Below, piece by piece: positions 15,436 to 23,231 of a DNA stretch of 64,000 nucleotides. The notes under the pieces were generated by a model. That model was not told the DNA's origin, did no database searches, and saw nothing but the letters and a program-made list of their open reading frames with translations. The translations under genes and the position numbers were made by a program. Numbering within the stretch: position 1 is the first letter of the stretch; each line of letters begins with the position of its first letter. This stretch comes from Halosimplex aquaticum. Lineage in GTDB: Archaea > Halobacteriota > Halobacteria > Halobacteriales > Haloarculaceae. The DNA lies in the NCBI RefSeq assembly GCF_028747785.1, contig NZ_CP118158.1, positions 1,240,001 through 1,304,000 on the forward strand, written 5' to 3'.

Positions 15436-15520
15436 GAGGCGTCAGCGGGAGCAGGTGGCGGGCGTCAGTGGGGGAGGGCGGTAGCGTCAGCGGAGAGGGC
15501 GACAGGCGTCAGCGGGGGAA
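15436..15520. repeat. Four imperfect direct repeats, period 22-23 bp
   Basis: The heptamer GCGTCAG recurs at 15439-15445, 15462-15468, 15484-15490 and 15506-15512, spaced 23, 22 and 22 bp, each followed by a purine-rich GGGAG/GGGGGA-like stretch. The array fills the space between the stop of the bactofilin-like gene at 15532 and the promoter side of the ABC operon, which starts at 15328 on the minus strand. A spacing close to two helical turns would place all copies on one DNA face, so a protein-binding array upstream of the ABC operon is one reading. A decayed minisatellite is the other. Confidence 0.6.
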
Positions 15521-15531
15521 GGTGGAAGACA

Positions 15532-16704
15532 TCAAGCCGCTCTCGGGGAGGGGTCGGGGGGCGGCGTCTCGACGCCGTCGTCGCCGTCGCCCCGCCAGCG
15601 GGCGGCGACGACGAGCGCGCCCGCGCCGAGGCCGAGCAGGAGGACGACGAACGTGACCAGACCGCCGACGTACGGGACGAACCCGACCGCCTCGACGCCG
15701 ACGACGCCGGCGACGAGCGCGGCCCAGCGGTTCTCGACGTCGGCGGCGGTCAGCGCGTACCGGCCGACGAGGTACTCGCCGTAGACGAGCGCCGCCCAGG
15801 CGGCCAGCCAGAACAGCGCGCCGCCCGCCAACGCGAGCGGGATACCGACGATCGTCAGCGTCACCGCGACCAGGAGGACGGGGACGGCGAACAGCGCCGC
15901 CAGCCCGGCGGCGCCGGTCCGCGCCGGATCGTCGGTCGCCGTCTCGACCAGTTCGGCCGAGAACTCGGGGAACAGCGCCAGCAGGACCGCGCCGACCAGC
16001 AGGGACAGCAGCGTCCAGTAGACGGCCAACAGCGGCGAGAAGACGGCGTCGAACACCTCGTCAGGGCCGACCCCGAACTGACCGCCGACGTGCCACTCCG
16101 AACTGGACTTCTCGGTCACCGTCCCCGCGACCGCGGCGCCGTCCTCGCGGTCGAGGCTCTCGTGGTAGGTCACGTCGCCGCCGACGGTCGCGGTCGAACC
16201 GAGGACGACCGACTGCCCGCTCGCCACGTCGCCGTCGACCGTGCCTGCGACTTCGGCGTCGCCGCCGCCGGCGCTGATGTCTTCCTCGACGGTCGCGCCC
16301 TCGGCGACGGTCACCGACCCGCTGCCGGCGCTGGCGCTCCCCTCGACGCGGGCGTCGCCGGTCAACTCGACCGACCCGGACGCCGCGGTGGCGTCGCCGC
16401 CGACCGACCCGGCGACCGTGACCGACCCGGACGCCGCGGTCACGTCGCCGTCGACCCTGCCGCCGTCGGCCACTTCGACGGAACCCGCGACCGCCGTCAC
16501 GTCGCCCTCGACGGTCCCGCGGACGAGGACGTCCCCGGTCATGGCGGTCAGGTCGCCGCCGACGGTCTCGTTCGGACCGACGACTCTGTCGGCGTCCTGG
16601 GGCGCTGCGGCCGCCGCGCCCGGGAGGAGCGCGAGCGCGACGACGAGGCTACACACGAGCACGATGGCCCGCGAGGTGCGGGCGTCTGGCGTGGGAGGGG
16701 CCAT
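15532..16704 (-). CDS. Bactofilin-like polymer-forming protein with signal and C-terminal membrane domain
   Basis: A 390-residue protein. Residues about 12-34 form a signal or anchor segment ending AAAAA. Residues about 45-185 are a repetitive, all-beta region of GDVTAVAGSVEV-like 16-20 residue units, as in bactofilins and other polymer-forming right-handed beta-helix proteins, with few charged or bulky residues. Residues about 220-370 contain four membrane helices (for example LLSLLVGAVLLALF and VLLVAVTLTIVGIPLALAGG). The architecture predicts a beta-helical domain outside the cell, tethered by membrane helices. Its function is unknown. It sits between the ABC operon and the Rdx-like gene on the same strand. 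Confidence 0.8.
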   Translation of the reverse strand: MAPPTPDARTSRAIVLVCSLVVALALLPGAAAAAPQDADRVVGPNETVGGDLTAMTGDVLVRGTVEGDVTAVAGSVEVADGGRVDGDVTAASGSVTVAGSVGGDATAASGSVELTGDARVEGSASAGSGSVTVAEGATVEEDISAGGGDAEVAGTVDGDVASGQSVVLGSTATVGGDVTYHESLDREDGAAVAGTVTEKSSSEWHVGGQFGVGPDEVFDAVFSPLLAVYWTLLSLLVGAVLLALFPEFSAELVETATDDPARTGAAGLAALFAVPVLLVAVTLTIVGIPLALAGGALFWLAAWAALVYGEYLVGRYALTAADVENRWAALVAGVVGVEAVGFVPYVGGLVTFVVLLLGLGAGALVVAARWRGDGDDGVETPPPDPSPRAA

Positions 16705-16797
16705 TGCAGTTGGACCGAGGACCGCCTACCCGGTAAGTACCGAACGCGACTTTCCGGCCCGACAAGTCGGAGAAAGATTTAAGTGAAACGTCGGGAC

Positions 16798-17028
16798 TCA
16801 GATCTGGTTCCGAACGTCGCGGACGATACCGTCGATGTCGAAGTCGTCGGCCTCCTTGTCGAAGACGATCTCGTCGTCGACCTCGACGCGGAAGACGCCG
16901 TGGTCGCCCATCACGAGTTCGAAGCTGTCGATCTCCGATTCGAGGCTGGTGAGGATCGCTTCCTGCGTGTCGAGCGCGCGCTCCCTGAACCCGCAAGGGA
17001 CGCAGTAGGTCAGTGTCACGGCCGTCAT
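16798..17028 (-). CDS. Rdx/SelT-SelW-SelH family protein
   Basis: A 76-residue thioredoxin-like protein with the family's N-terminal strand and CxxC: VTLTYCVPCGF, with Cys near residues 9 and 12. The second half, FRVEVDDEIVFDKEADDFD, matches the G-x-F-x-V strand and I-x-S/D-K-x-x-x-x-F segment of the Rdx fold. The selenocysteine of animal members is replaced by Cys. Members may act in redox or metal handling; no substrate is known for haloarchaea. The start at 17028 (MTAVTL) is preferred over the one at 17037, which adds only MGT. Confidence 0.88.
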   Translation of the reverse strand: MTAVTLTYCVPCGFRERALDTQEAILTSLESEIDSFELVMGDHGVFRVEVDDEIVFDKEADDFDIDGIVRDVRNQI

Positions 17029-17111
17029 GGTACCCACTCCGACTGGCGCGGTGATAAGCCGTGCGACGCGACCGCCGCCGCGATACTGCGCCGGACGGCG
17101 AGCCGAGACGC

Positions 17112-17789
17112 CTACTCCCGACCGAACGGCCGCCAGTACAGCAGGGCGACGGTGACGACGAAGACGGCGGTCGAGATGCCGTAGGACCCGTTGGAGACGG
17201 CGGCGGCGACGCCGGTGCCGCTCCCGACGACGCCGGTGGCGATCGAGGTGAGGATCGGCCAGCTACAGGAGACGCAGGAGAGCAGGCCGAGGACGCCCGT
17301 GACGGCCGACCGCGCGGCGTCGATGACCGTGGCGTAGACGAGATACGCGAGGGTCGCGTAGCCGATCAGCTTGTAGGGGATGAGCGTCAGCGAGACCCCG
17401 GCGCCGTTCAAGAGGACCGCGGGCGACCACCCAGGGGGGAGCGCCCACGAGATCCGGTAGGTCGTCGGCCCGTGGCCGGGCCCGACGAGGCCGCCCGTGT
17501 ACGCCAGGACCGCGAAGTACCCGACGGCCAGGGCCGCCCCGATGCGGCGGTTGCGGGTCGACGCCGACGCGGGGTCGGTGCGGACGACCGCCCACAGCGA
17601 GACGTTGATCCAGACGAACGGGTAGATCCACAGCCGCAGCCCCCGGACCGAGAGGAGGTCCTGCGTGCCGAACGCGGCGTACGCGAGGAGGAGGATCACT
17701 TCGGTGTTGAGAACGAGCGCGCCCCAGAGGAGCGTCTCCCGGCGCGGGCGGAGCGCGTCGCCGAGCGCCCCCGTGTCGATGGTCCTCAT
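17112..17789 (-). CDS. Polytopic membrane protein next to CtaB, DUF7546-like
   Basis: A 225-residue integral membrane protein with about six helices. A Cys-containing LLSCVSCSWPILTSIATGV segment near residue 165 is its most distinctive element: paired cysteines in a membrane helix edge could hold a metal or a disulfide. From memory this matches haloarchaeal DUF7546, which is found next to ctaB. It lies 4 nt downstream of the CtaA-CtaB fusion stop on the same strand, so the two are almost certainly co-transcribed. Participation in heme A/O synthesis or copper delivery to the oxidase is inference from this linkage. Confidence 0.8.
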   Translation of the reverse strand: MRTIDTGALGDALRPRRETLLWGALVLNTEVILLLAYAAFGTQDLLSVRGLRLWIYPFVWINVSLWAVVRTDPASASTRNRRIGAALAVGYFAVLAYTGGLVGPGHGPTTYRISWALPPGWSPAVLLNGAGVSLTLIPYKLIGYATLAYLVYATVIDAARSAVTGVLGLLSCVSCSWPILTSIATGVVGSGTGVAAAVSNGSYGISTAVFVVTVALLYWRPFGRE

Positions 17790-17792
17790 GGG

Positions 17793-19253
17793 TCAGACCG
17801 CCAGGGCGTCGACGACGATGGCGACCAGGAGCGCGCCGAGGTAGGCGTTCGAGGCGTGGAACGCCCGGAACGCGGCCGACTCGGTGCGCTCGCGGTGCAG
17901 TCGGAGGACGGCCCAGAGGAAGACGCCGCCGAAGGCGCAGGTGGTCGCCGCGTACACCCACCCCAGTCCGGTCATCGCCGCGAGCGCGACGGCCGCGACG
18001 AGGGTCGCGGCGAGGTAGTAGAGGATGTGCTTGCGCGTCTCGGCCTCGCCGCGGACGACCGGCATCATCGGGAAGCCCCCCTTCGCGTAGTCTTCCTTGT
18101 ACGCGAGCGCGAGGTTGTAGAAGTGCGCCGGCGTCCACAGGAAGATGACGCCCGCGAGCGCCAGCCCCGGCAGGCCGAAGGTCCCGGTGACGGCCGCCCA
18201 GCCGATGAGCGCCGGGAGCGCGCCGGCGAACCCGCCGATGACCGTGTTCTGGACGGTGTTGGGCTTGAGGACGAGCGTGTAGACGACGCTGTAGAAGAGG
18301 ATGGCCGAGAGGCCCAGCGCCGCCGCGAGCAGGTTCACCTGGGCGAACACGGCCAGGGAGAGCCCGGCGAGCCCGACGCCGAAGGCGACCGCTCGCCGGA
18401 CGGGGATCTGGTGGGTCGCTATCGGTCGGTCCGACGTGCGGTCCATCTTCTTGTCTTTCTCGCGTTCGAGCACGTGGTTAAACGTGCCCGAGGCGCCGAT
18501 GGCGAGGACGCCGCCGCCGAGGGTGAGGACGACCGCCCGGACGGTCAGGTCGTCGCCGCCGGTGGAGGCCAGCGCCATGCCGGCCGCGGCGACGAGACAG
18601 AGCAGCCACATCAGGCGCGGCTTCATCAGGCGGAAGTACGCCGAGAGGGTCGCCGTCGCGCGGCGGAGCGGCGGGAGGTCGGCCGGCGCGGTGGTCGCTG
18701 CGTCCGCCGCGACCGTGGGTTCGTCCGACTCGTCGGACGAGTCGAGGCCGGGTTCGACGGCCCAGCCGTCGTCCGGCGCGTCGGAGGCGTCGGGTTCGAG
18801 TTCCCACGCGAGCGCGACGACCAGGGCGGTGAACAGGACCATGCCGACGACGAGGTGCGCGGTGGTCAGGAGGTCGGTCGGCCCGGAGGTGACGACGACG
18901 GCGCCGATACCGACCTGGACGGGGAAGAGCACGACCCCGAGCGCGAGCGCGGCGAGCACGCGCGGTCGCAACCGATGGCGGGCGCGGACGGCGGCGACGC
19001 CGGTCGCGAGCGCGAGGCAACCGACGAGCAGCGCTACCGCGCGGTGGCCCCAGGCGATCAGGAGAGCGGGCTCGGCGAGCGTGACGGGGCCGCGACAGAC
19101 GGGCCAGTTCGTGCAGGCCCGCGCGGCGTCGGCGATGGAAGCCGTCGCGCCGGCGACGACGAGCAGGTAGACGCCCATCGCGGTCGCTGCGAGCAGCGCG
19201 GAGACGTCGGGTCGAGCGTCGCGATTGAACACGTGGGAACCCCGCTGTTGCAT
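17793..19253 (-). CDS. ctaB: CtaA-like domain fused to protoheme IX farnesyltransferase (heme O synthase, CtaB)
   Basis: A 486-residue fusion. Residues about 1-150 have four membrane helices with the heme A synthase (CtaA/COX15) signature ACTNWPVCRGP and a later TAHLVVG His, so one CtaA-type half-repeat. A soluble acidic linker (about 150-200) follows. Residues about 205-486 are CtaB of the UbiA superfamily, with the Asp-rich prenyl-binding motif around FNHVLEREKDKKMDRTSDRP and the second motif YKEDYAKGGFPMMP. CtaB makes heme O from heme B, and CtaA oxidises heme O to heme A. The start at 19251-19253 gives MQQRGSHVF. Divergent from coxB. Confidence 0.92.
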   Translation of the reverse strand: MQQRGSHVFNRDARPDVSALLAATAMGVYLLVVAGATASIADAARACTNWPVCRGPVTLAEPALLIAWGHRAVALLVGCLALATGVAAVRARHRLRPRVLAALALGVVLFPVQVGIGAVVVTSGPTDLLTTAHLVVGMVLFTALVVALAWELEPDASDAPDDGWAVEPGLDSSDESDEPTVAADAATTAPADLPPLRRATATLSAYFRLMKPRLMWLLCLVAAAGMALASTGGDDLTVRAVVLTLGGGVLAIGASGTFNHVLEREKDKKMDRTSDRPIATHQIPVRRAVAFGVGLAGLSLAVFAQVNLLAAALGLSAILFYSVVYTLVLKPNTVQNTVIGGFAGALPALIGWAAVTGTFGLPGLALAGVIFLWTPAHFYNLALAYKEDYAKGGFPMMPVVRGEAETRKHILYYLAATLVAAVALAAMTGLGWVYAATTCAFGGVFLWAVLRLHRERTESAAFRAFHASNAYLGALLVAIVVDALAV

Positions 19254-19406
19254 CGACTTTGGAGCGTCCGCACTTAGTGTTCGCGCTTCGGGCCCGCTCC
19301 AGGCGGTCGGATCGGCGTCGAGCGCTCGCGAGGCCCGCACACGTTCGGGGAAAGAATCAGGCGGGAAGTATCATCATCTTTCGGACACGGCGACGGGATT
19401 CAGCAC

Positions 19407-19415
19407 GTTAATATG
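19407..19415 (+). promoter_or_regulatory. TATA-like box of coxB
   Basis: GTTAATATG centred about 31 nt before the coxB ATG at 19442. With the usual archaeal spacing of 25-28 nt to the start site, transcription would begin within a few bases of the ATG, giving an essentially leaderless mRNA. Confidence 0.5.
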
Positions 19416-19441
19416 CGGACAATCCCAAGCCGGATCCAACA

Positions 19442-20254
19442 ATGAAGGGCAAGCGCGTCGCACTTCTGGCGCTGTTCGGGGCCGTCCTGGCCGCGGTGGC
19501 GATCGAGCCCGCCGCCGCGCAGGCCGGGGCCGACTCGACCACGGAGGAACTCATCTGGGACCTCAACAACCAGCTGCTGTACATCGCCGTGCCGATCACG
19601 GTCCTCGTGGAGGCCATTCTCTTCTACACCGTCTGGAAGTTCAAGAACAACGAGTCGCCGCTCCCCACGAAGGAAAACCGTCGGCTGGAGATCACCTGGA
19701 CCGTCGCGACGGCCGTCATCCTGCTGTTCGTCGGCGTCGCTTCCTACCAGGTGCTCGCCGAGCCGTACGTCACCGCCACGCAGGACACGGTCGCCGAGAA
19801 CCTCGGGGAGGACCAGGCAGAGGTCCTCAACGTACAGGTGACCGCCCAGAAGTACAACTGGCAGTTCAATTACCCCGAGTCGGGGGTGAGCAACGCCAAC
19901 ACGCTCGTCCTGCCGGCCGACAGGCCAGTCCGGTTGAACGTCACCTCGGCCGACTGGCTCCACGCCTTCCACGCCCCCGGCCTCGGACTGAAGACCGACG
20001 CGTTCCCCGGGCAGTCGAACTACATCTTCACCAAGCCCACCGACACCGGCGAGTACCAGCTCTACTGCGCCGAGTACTGCGGCGTCGGCCACTCGCAGAT
20101 GCTCGGTACCGTCGAAGTGCGGAGCCAGGAGGAGTTCCAGAGCTGGCTCGCCGAGAACAGCGGCTCCGGCGGCTCGGGCGGCAACGCCACCGCCGGCAAC
20201 GCCACCGCCGGCAACGGGACCGCGGCCAACGAGACCGCCGCGCTCTCCCCGTAA
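19442..20254 (+). CDS. coxB: Cytochrome c oxidase subunit II
   Basis: A 270-residue CoxB. Residues 1-27 form a signal peptide (ending AAAQA), followed by two membrane helices near 45-66 and 86-106, then a cupredoxin domain. The binuclear CuA ligands are all present: His174, Cys209, Glu211 (carbonyl ligand), Cys213, His217 and Met220. The last 25 residues carry four pentapeptide copies of a NxT sequon (Asn248, Asn253, Asn258, Asn263) after a Ser/Gly linker. CoxB receives electrons from a halocyanin or cytochrome and passes them to subunit I, which is not in the window. It is divergent from the CtaA-CtaB gene. Confidence 0.96.
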   Translation: MKGKRVALLALFGAVLAAVAIEPAAAQAGADSTTEELIWDLNNQLLYIAVPITVLVEAILFYTVWKFKNNESPLPTKENRRLEITWTVATAVILLFVGVASYQVLAEPYVTATQDTVAENLGEDQAEVLNVQVTAQKYNWQFNYPESGVSNANTLVLPADRPVRLNVTSADWLHAFHAPGLGLKTDAFPGQSNYIFTKPTDTGEYQLYCAEYCGVGHSQMLGTVEVRSQEEFQSWLAENSGSGGSGGNATAGNATAGNGTAANETAALSP

Positions 20255-20351
20255 GTCCACTCGCGGCGCGTTTTCCCGGTTTTCGCTCTGCGCTCTCGAT
20301 CCCTCACCCAGCGGCTGCTGCTCTTTTGACGGACCGGTCCGTAGCGCCTCC

Positions 20352-20789
20352 ATGCAGTACTTCGAGGACCTGTCCGTCGGCGAGACGGCCGATTTCGGCA
20401 GCTACCAGGTGACAGACGAGGAGATCACGACCTTCGCCGAGCAGTACGACCCGCAGCCGTTCCACACAGACCCCGAGGCCGCGGCCGACACGCCGTTCGG
20501 CGGGCTCGTCGCCAGCGGCTGGCACACGGCCGCCATGACGATGCGGTTGCTCGTCGACAACCACCTCGCCGATGGAGCGACCCGCGGCGCGCTCGGCGTC
20601 GACGATCTCCGGTGGCGCCGGCCGGTCAGGCCGGGCGACGAACTCGTGGTCCGGACCGAGATCGTCGAGAAGGAGGACTGGGACGACGACAGCGGGCTCG
20701 TCTCCGTCGCGATCACGACCGAGGCCGACGGCGAGGAGGCCCTCTCGATGGTCGGGCTCGTCCTCTACGAACGCCGCGAGAAGGCGTAG
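20352..20789 (+). CDS. MaoC-like (R)-specific hydratase/dehydratase
   Basis: A 145-residue hot-dog fold protein of the MaoC family. The opening MQYFEDLSVG, the catalytic-helix region TTFAEQYDPQPFHTDPEAA, where the Asp and His form the hydratase dyad (about residues 38 and 43), and the GLVASGWHT segment are all characteristic. It should hydrate enoyl-CoA thioesters or a related substrate. The DDLRWRRPVRPGDELVV segment is the second conserved strand of the family. Immediately upstream is a T-rich stretch after coxB. No partner is encoded next to it. Confidence 0.93.
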   Translation: MQYFEDLSVGETADFGSYQVTDEEITTFAEQYDPQPFHTDPEAAADTPFGGLVASGWHTAAMTMRLLVDNHLADGATRGALGVDDLRWRRPVRPGDELVVRTEIVEKEDWDDDSGLVSVAITTEADGEEALSMVGLVLYERREKA

Positions 20790-20834
20790 CTCACTCGGAC
20801 CGGGCGGAACCGCCACGCGAGCGGGCGCGCTCGG

Positions 20835-21110
20835 TCAGTTGCCGGCGACCAGGCCGGGCTCCGGGACGCCCTCGCGCTCGGTGTAGGCGTCCAGGTGCCG
20901 CTCGCCGTCCTCGGTGATCCGGTAGACGACTTCGGCGCTCACCGGTTCGACCAGGTCGCTCTCGACCAGTTTCTCTGTCCGGCGCTGGACGTAGTCGGTC
21001 GGCATCCCCAGACGGTTGGCGATGAGCGGCACGTACGTCGGCCGCTCTCGCGAGAGGTAGCTCAAGATCGCTGCGTCCGCGCCGCGGAACCAGTCTGGGT
21101 GCTGTGGCAT
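20835..21110 (-). CDS. Winged-helix DNA-binding protein
   Basis: A 91-residue single-domain winged-helix protein: the first helix is DAAILSYLSRERP, the recognition segment is LANRLGMPTDYVQRRTEKLVESDLVE (here IANRL), and the wing is VVYRITEDGERHLDAY. This PhiH1/MarR-like layout is very common among haloarchaeal regulators. The ATG at 21110 (MPQHPDWF) is favoured over the one at 21152, because it lies about 36 nt after a TATA-like box at 21141-21150. It is divergent from the HalX response regulator, which it might control; that is only positional inference. Confidence 0.85.
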   Translation of the reverse strand: MPQHPDWFRGADAAILSYLSRERPTYVPLIANRLGMPTDYVQRRTEKLVESDLVEPVSAEVVYRITEDGERHLDAYTEREGVPEPGLVAGN

Positions 21111-21140
21111 CGGTATCCCCGTCGTACCATGATACTCGTT

Positions 21141-21150
21141 CACATATAAC
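21141..21150 (-). promoter_or_regulatory. TATA-like box of the winged-helix gene
   Basis: Reading on the minus strand, GTTATATGTG lies 36 nt (centre to ATG) upstream of the start at 21110. It would give a leader of about 10 nt and argues against the longer open frame beginning at 21152, which overlaps the box. Confidence 0.5.
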
Positions 21151-21252
21151 ACTGTCGCCGCAACAGTCCGGACCGCGGTGCGCGGGCGGCCGACGGTCGC
21201 GGTCCCGCGCCAACAGAGTCAAATCCCGGCAGTCCCGAGGGGTACCAGAGAC

Positions 21253-21834
21253 GTGCCATCGAGTGTCGGCGGTCGACCGAGTGTCCTCGTCGTCGACGAC
21301 GAGGAAGAAGTAGCGGACGTGCTGGCGCTCAAACTCCGGGACGACTACGAGACGCGGGTCGCGTACGGCGGCGAGGAGGCGCTGGAGGCGATCGACGAGA
21401 CCGTCGACGCGGTGTTGCTCGACCGGCGGATGCCAGATATCCACGGGGACGAGGTGCTCGCGGAGATACGCGAGCGCGGCTACGACTGCGTGGTCGTGAT
21501 GACGACCGCCGTCGACCCGGACCTGAACATCCTGGAGATGGACTTCGACGACTACCTCTCGAAGCCCATCGAGACGGAGACGCTGCTGACGACGCTCGAC
21601 CAGCAGATCGACAGCAGGCGGTCGGGGGACCCGAAGCTCGAGGAGTTTTTCGCCGTCGTGTCGAAGATCGAGGTCCTCGAAGAGGAACTCACGCCCGCGG
21701 AGCTCGCCGAGAGCGACGAGTACGAGCGGCGAAAGCGCGAGGCCGAACGGCTGGGCCGGGAACTCCAGGAGTCGCGTCCCGACTTCGAGGAGATCGTCGA
21801 CACCTTCCGGGACATCGGTCGCAACTCCTCGTAG
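21253..21834 (+). CDS. HalX-domain response regulator
   Basis: A 193-residue protein. Residues about 9-115 are a receiver domain with the acidic pair Asp15/Asp16, the phosphoacceptor Asp57 in VLLDRRMPD, and the conserved Thr (MTTAVD) and Lys (LSKPIE) of the fold. Residues about 120-185 are the HalX domain (LEEFFAVVSKIEVLEEE followed by KREAERLGRELQESRPDFE), a helical module known from haloarchaeal regulators. The start is GTG at 21253; the upstream codons to 21178 carry no conserved sequence. Its partner kinase is unknown, though a hybrid kinase lies 4 kb away at 25339. Confidence 0.9.
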   Translation: MPSSVGGRPSVLVVDDEEEVADVLALKLRDDYETRVAYGGEEALEAIDETVDAVLLDRRMPDIHGDEVLAEIRERGYDCVVVMTTAVDPDLNILEMDFDDYLSKPIETETLLTTLDQQIDSRRSGDPKLEEFFAVVSKIEVLEEELTPAELAESDEYERRKREAERLGRELQESRPDFEEIVDTFRDIGRNSS

Positions 21835-21874
21835 GCGGCGCGACTCCGGCGACCTGCGCTCGGCGCTGCGTCCG

Positions 21875-22348
21875 CTACAGCCCGTCCAGCGCCGCGCGGA
21901 CCGCGTCCCAGTCGGGCTGTTCCTCCGGGTCGTCGGCGGCCCAGGCGTAGCGGACTGTCGTCTCCGCGTCGATCACGAACACGGCGCGGTTCGACACGTC
22001 CCGGTGGCCCGCGAGTTCGGCGTACCTGACCCCGTATCGCTCGCTGACGGCGCCGTCGCTGTCCGAGATCAGCGGGAACGGAAGGTCGTGCTCCCGGGCG
22101 AGCGCCCGGTGGCTGAACGCGCTGTCGCGCGAGACGCCGAGCACCGTCACGTCGTCGCGCCCGTCGAGCCACAGCGCGTCCCGGAGCGCGCACAGCTGGT
22201 CGGTACAGCCGGGGTTGAAGTCGAACAGGTAGAAGCTGAGGACGACCGGCCCGTCGCGCGTGTGCTCGGCGAGCATGTACTCGCGGACGGCGTCGCCGTC
22301 GGTGCCGGGGAGGATGAAGTCGGGCGCGGCGTCACCGTCGGAGAGCAT
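21875..22348 (-). CDS. Peroxiredoxin / redoxin family protein
   Basis: A 157-residue thioredoxin-fold peroxiredoxin of the AhpC/BCP type. The peroxidatic site reads FNPGCTDQLCALRD; Cys48 is the peroxidatic position (PxxxTxxC is modified to NPGCTDQLC) with a second Cys five residues later, as in BCP-like proteins. LSFYLFDF and FVIDAETTVRYAW are the core strands. It should reduce peroxides using a thioredoxin-type donor. The start at 22346-22348 gives MLSDGDAAPDFILPG, the usual N-terminus of the family. Divergent from the luciferase-like gene at 22455. Confidence 0.92.
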   Translation of the reverse strand: MLSDGDAAPDFILPGTDGDAVREYMLAEHTRDGPVVLSFYLFDFNPGCTDQLCALRDALWLDGRDDVTVLGVSRDSAFSHRALAREHDLPFPLISDSDGAVSERYGVRYAELAGHRDVSNRAVFVIDAETTVRYAWAADDPEEQPDWDAVRAALDGL

Positions 22349-22454
22349 CGGTCCGGGCGTTCGCCGCAGACCGGCATAAACCGGTCGGTGGTCGCGGATT
22401 TCGGCGGAAGCGACAGAGCTTTTCCCCGCCGCTCTATAGCGGGGGGTACCACAG

Positions 22455-23231
22455 ATGCTCCAGGGAGCGACGCTCGAACGAGCGGGGATCGACGCGGTCG
22501 CCATCAAGCCCGCGGAGGTCGACGTCGGGCGCGCGGCCGACCTCGACGTCGACGCGTTCGCGGTCGACTACGAGGGCCGCGAGCACCTGCCGTCGCCGGA
22601 GACGCTCGCGGCCCTGGCCGACGAGGCGGACGTGCGCGTCACCACGCCCGTCCGCGCCGACGGCTTCGACCCGCTGGGGGCCGACGACCTCGCGACGGCG
22701 CTCCCGGAGGAGGTCGGGCGCGTGCTGGTCGCCGGCCACCCGGCGTATCTCACCGACACCGAGCGCGAGCGAGCGGTCGCCCCGCGACTCCGGGCGGCCG
22801 CCGCGCGGAGCCGCGACCCCTGGGTCGGCACCGAGGGGATCGAACGCATCGCCCTCGCGGTCGGCGGCACCCAGTTCGAACTGCTCGGGCCCGGCACCGC
22901 CCGCCGGCTCCGCGCGCTCAGACAGGCCGGCTTCGAGGGGGAGGTCGCCGTCTACGCGCCGACCGTCCTGACCGACGAGGAAGACGCGGTTCTGGACGCG
23001 CTCGGCGCCTACGCCGCCCGCCGCGGTCCCGTCGCCGCCGCGCTCCCCGACGGCGCGCCGACGGACGCGAGCGCCGACGGCCGCGCCCGCGAGGTGCTCT
23101 CGCAGGCGGTCCGCGACTACGGCCTCGTCGGCGACGCCGACCGCGTGGCCGACCGGGTCGCCGAACTGCGAGACGCCGGCGCCGACCACGTCGTCGGCTA
23201 CCCCGCCCGCGGGCTGGACCCCGTCCTGTAG
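22455..23231 (+). CDS. Luciferase-like protein, DUF7388-like
   Basis: A 258-residue protein. Its C-terminal segment (YGLVGDADRVADRVAELRDAGADHVV) reproduces the end of F420- or FMN-dependent luciferase-like oxidoreductases, and the middle (VAVYAPTVLTDEEDAVLDALGAYAA) has the layout of their TIM barrel. The N-terminal third differs from them, and the protein is shorter than the usual 320-350 residues, so cofactor binding is uncertain. From memory it belongs to haloarchaeal DUF7388. It abuts the following FAD oxidoreductase with zero spacing, so they form one operon. A small hairpin (22424-22429 with 22439-22444) precedes the start. Confidence 0.75.
   Translation: MLQGATLERAGIDAVAIKPAEVDVGRAADLDVDAFAVDYEGREHLPSPETLAALADEADVRVTTPVRADGFDPLGADDLATALPEEVGRVLVAGHPAYLTDTERERAVAPRLRAAAARSRDPWVGTEGIERIALAVGGTQFELLGPGTARRLRALRQAGFEGEVAVYAPTVLTDEEDAVLDALGAYAARRGPVAAALPDGAPTDASADGRAREVLSQAVRDYGLVGDADRVADRVAELRDAGADHVVGYPARGLDPVL

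Noticed and set aside
20262-20283. T-rich stretch after coxB as a terminator
   Set aside because: Two short T-runs (TTTT) after the stop could terminate transcription, but they are not clear enough to annotate without transcript data.
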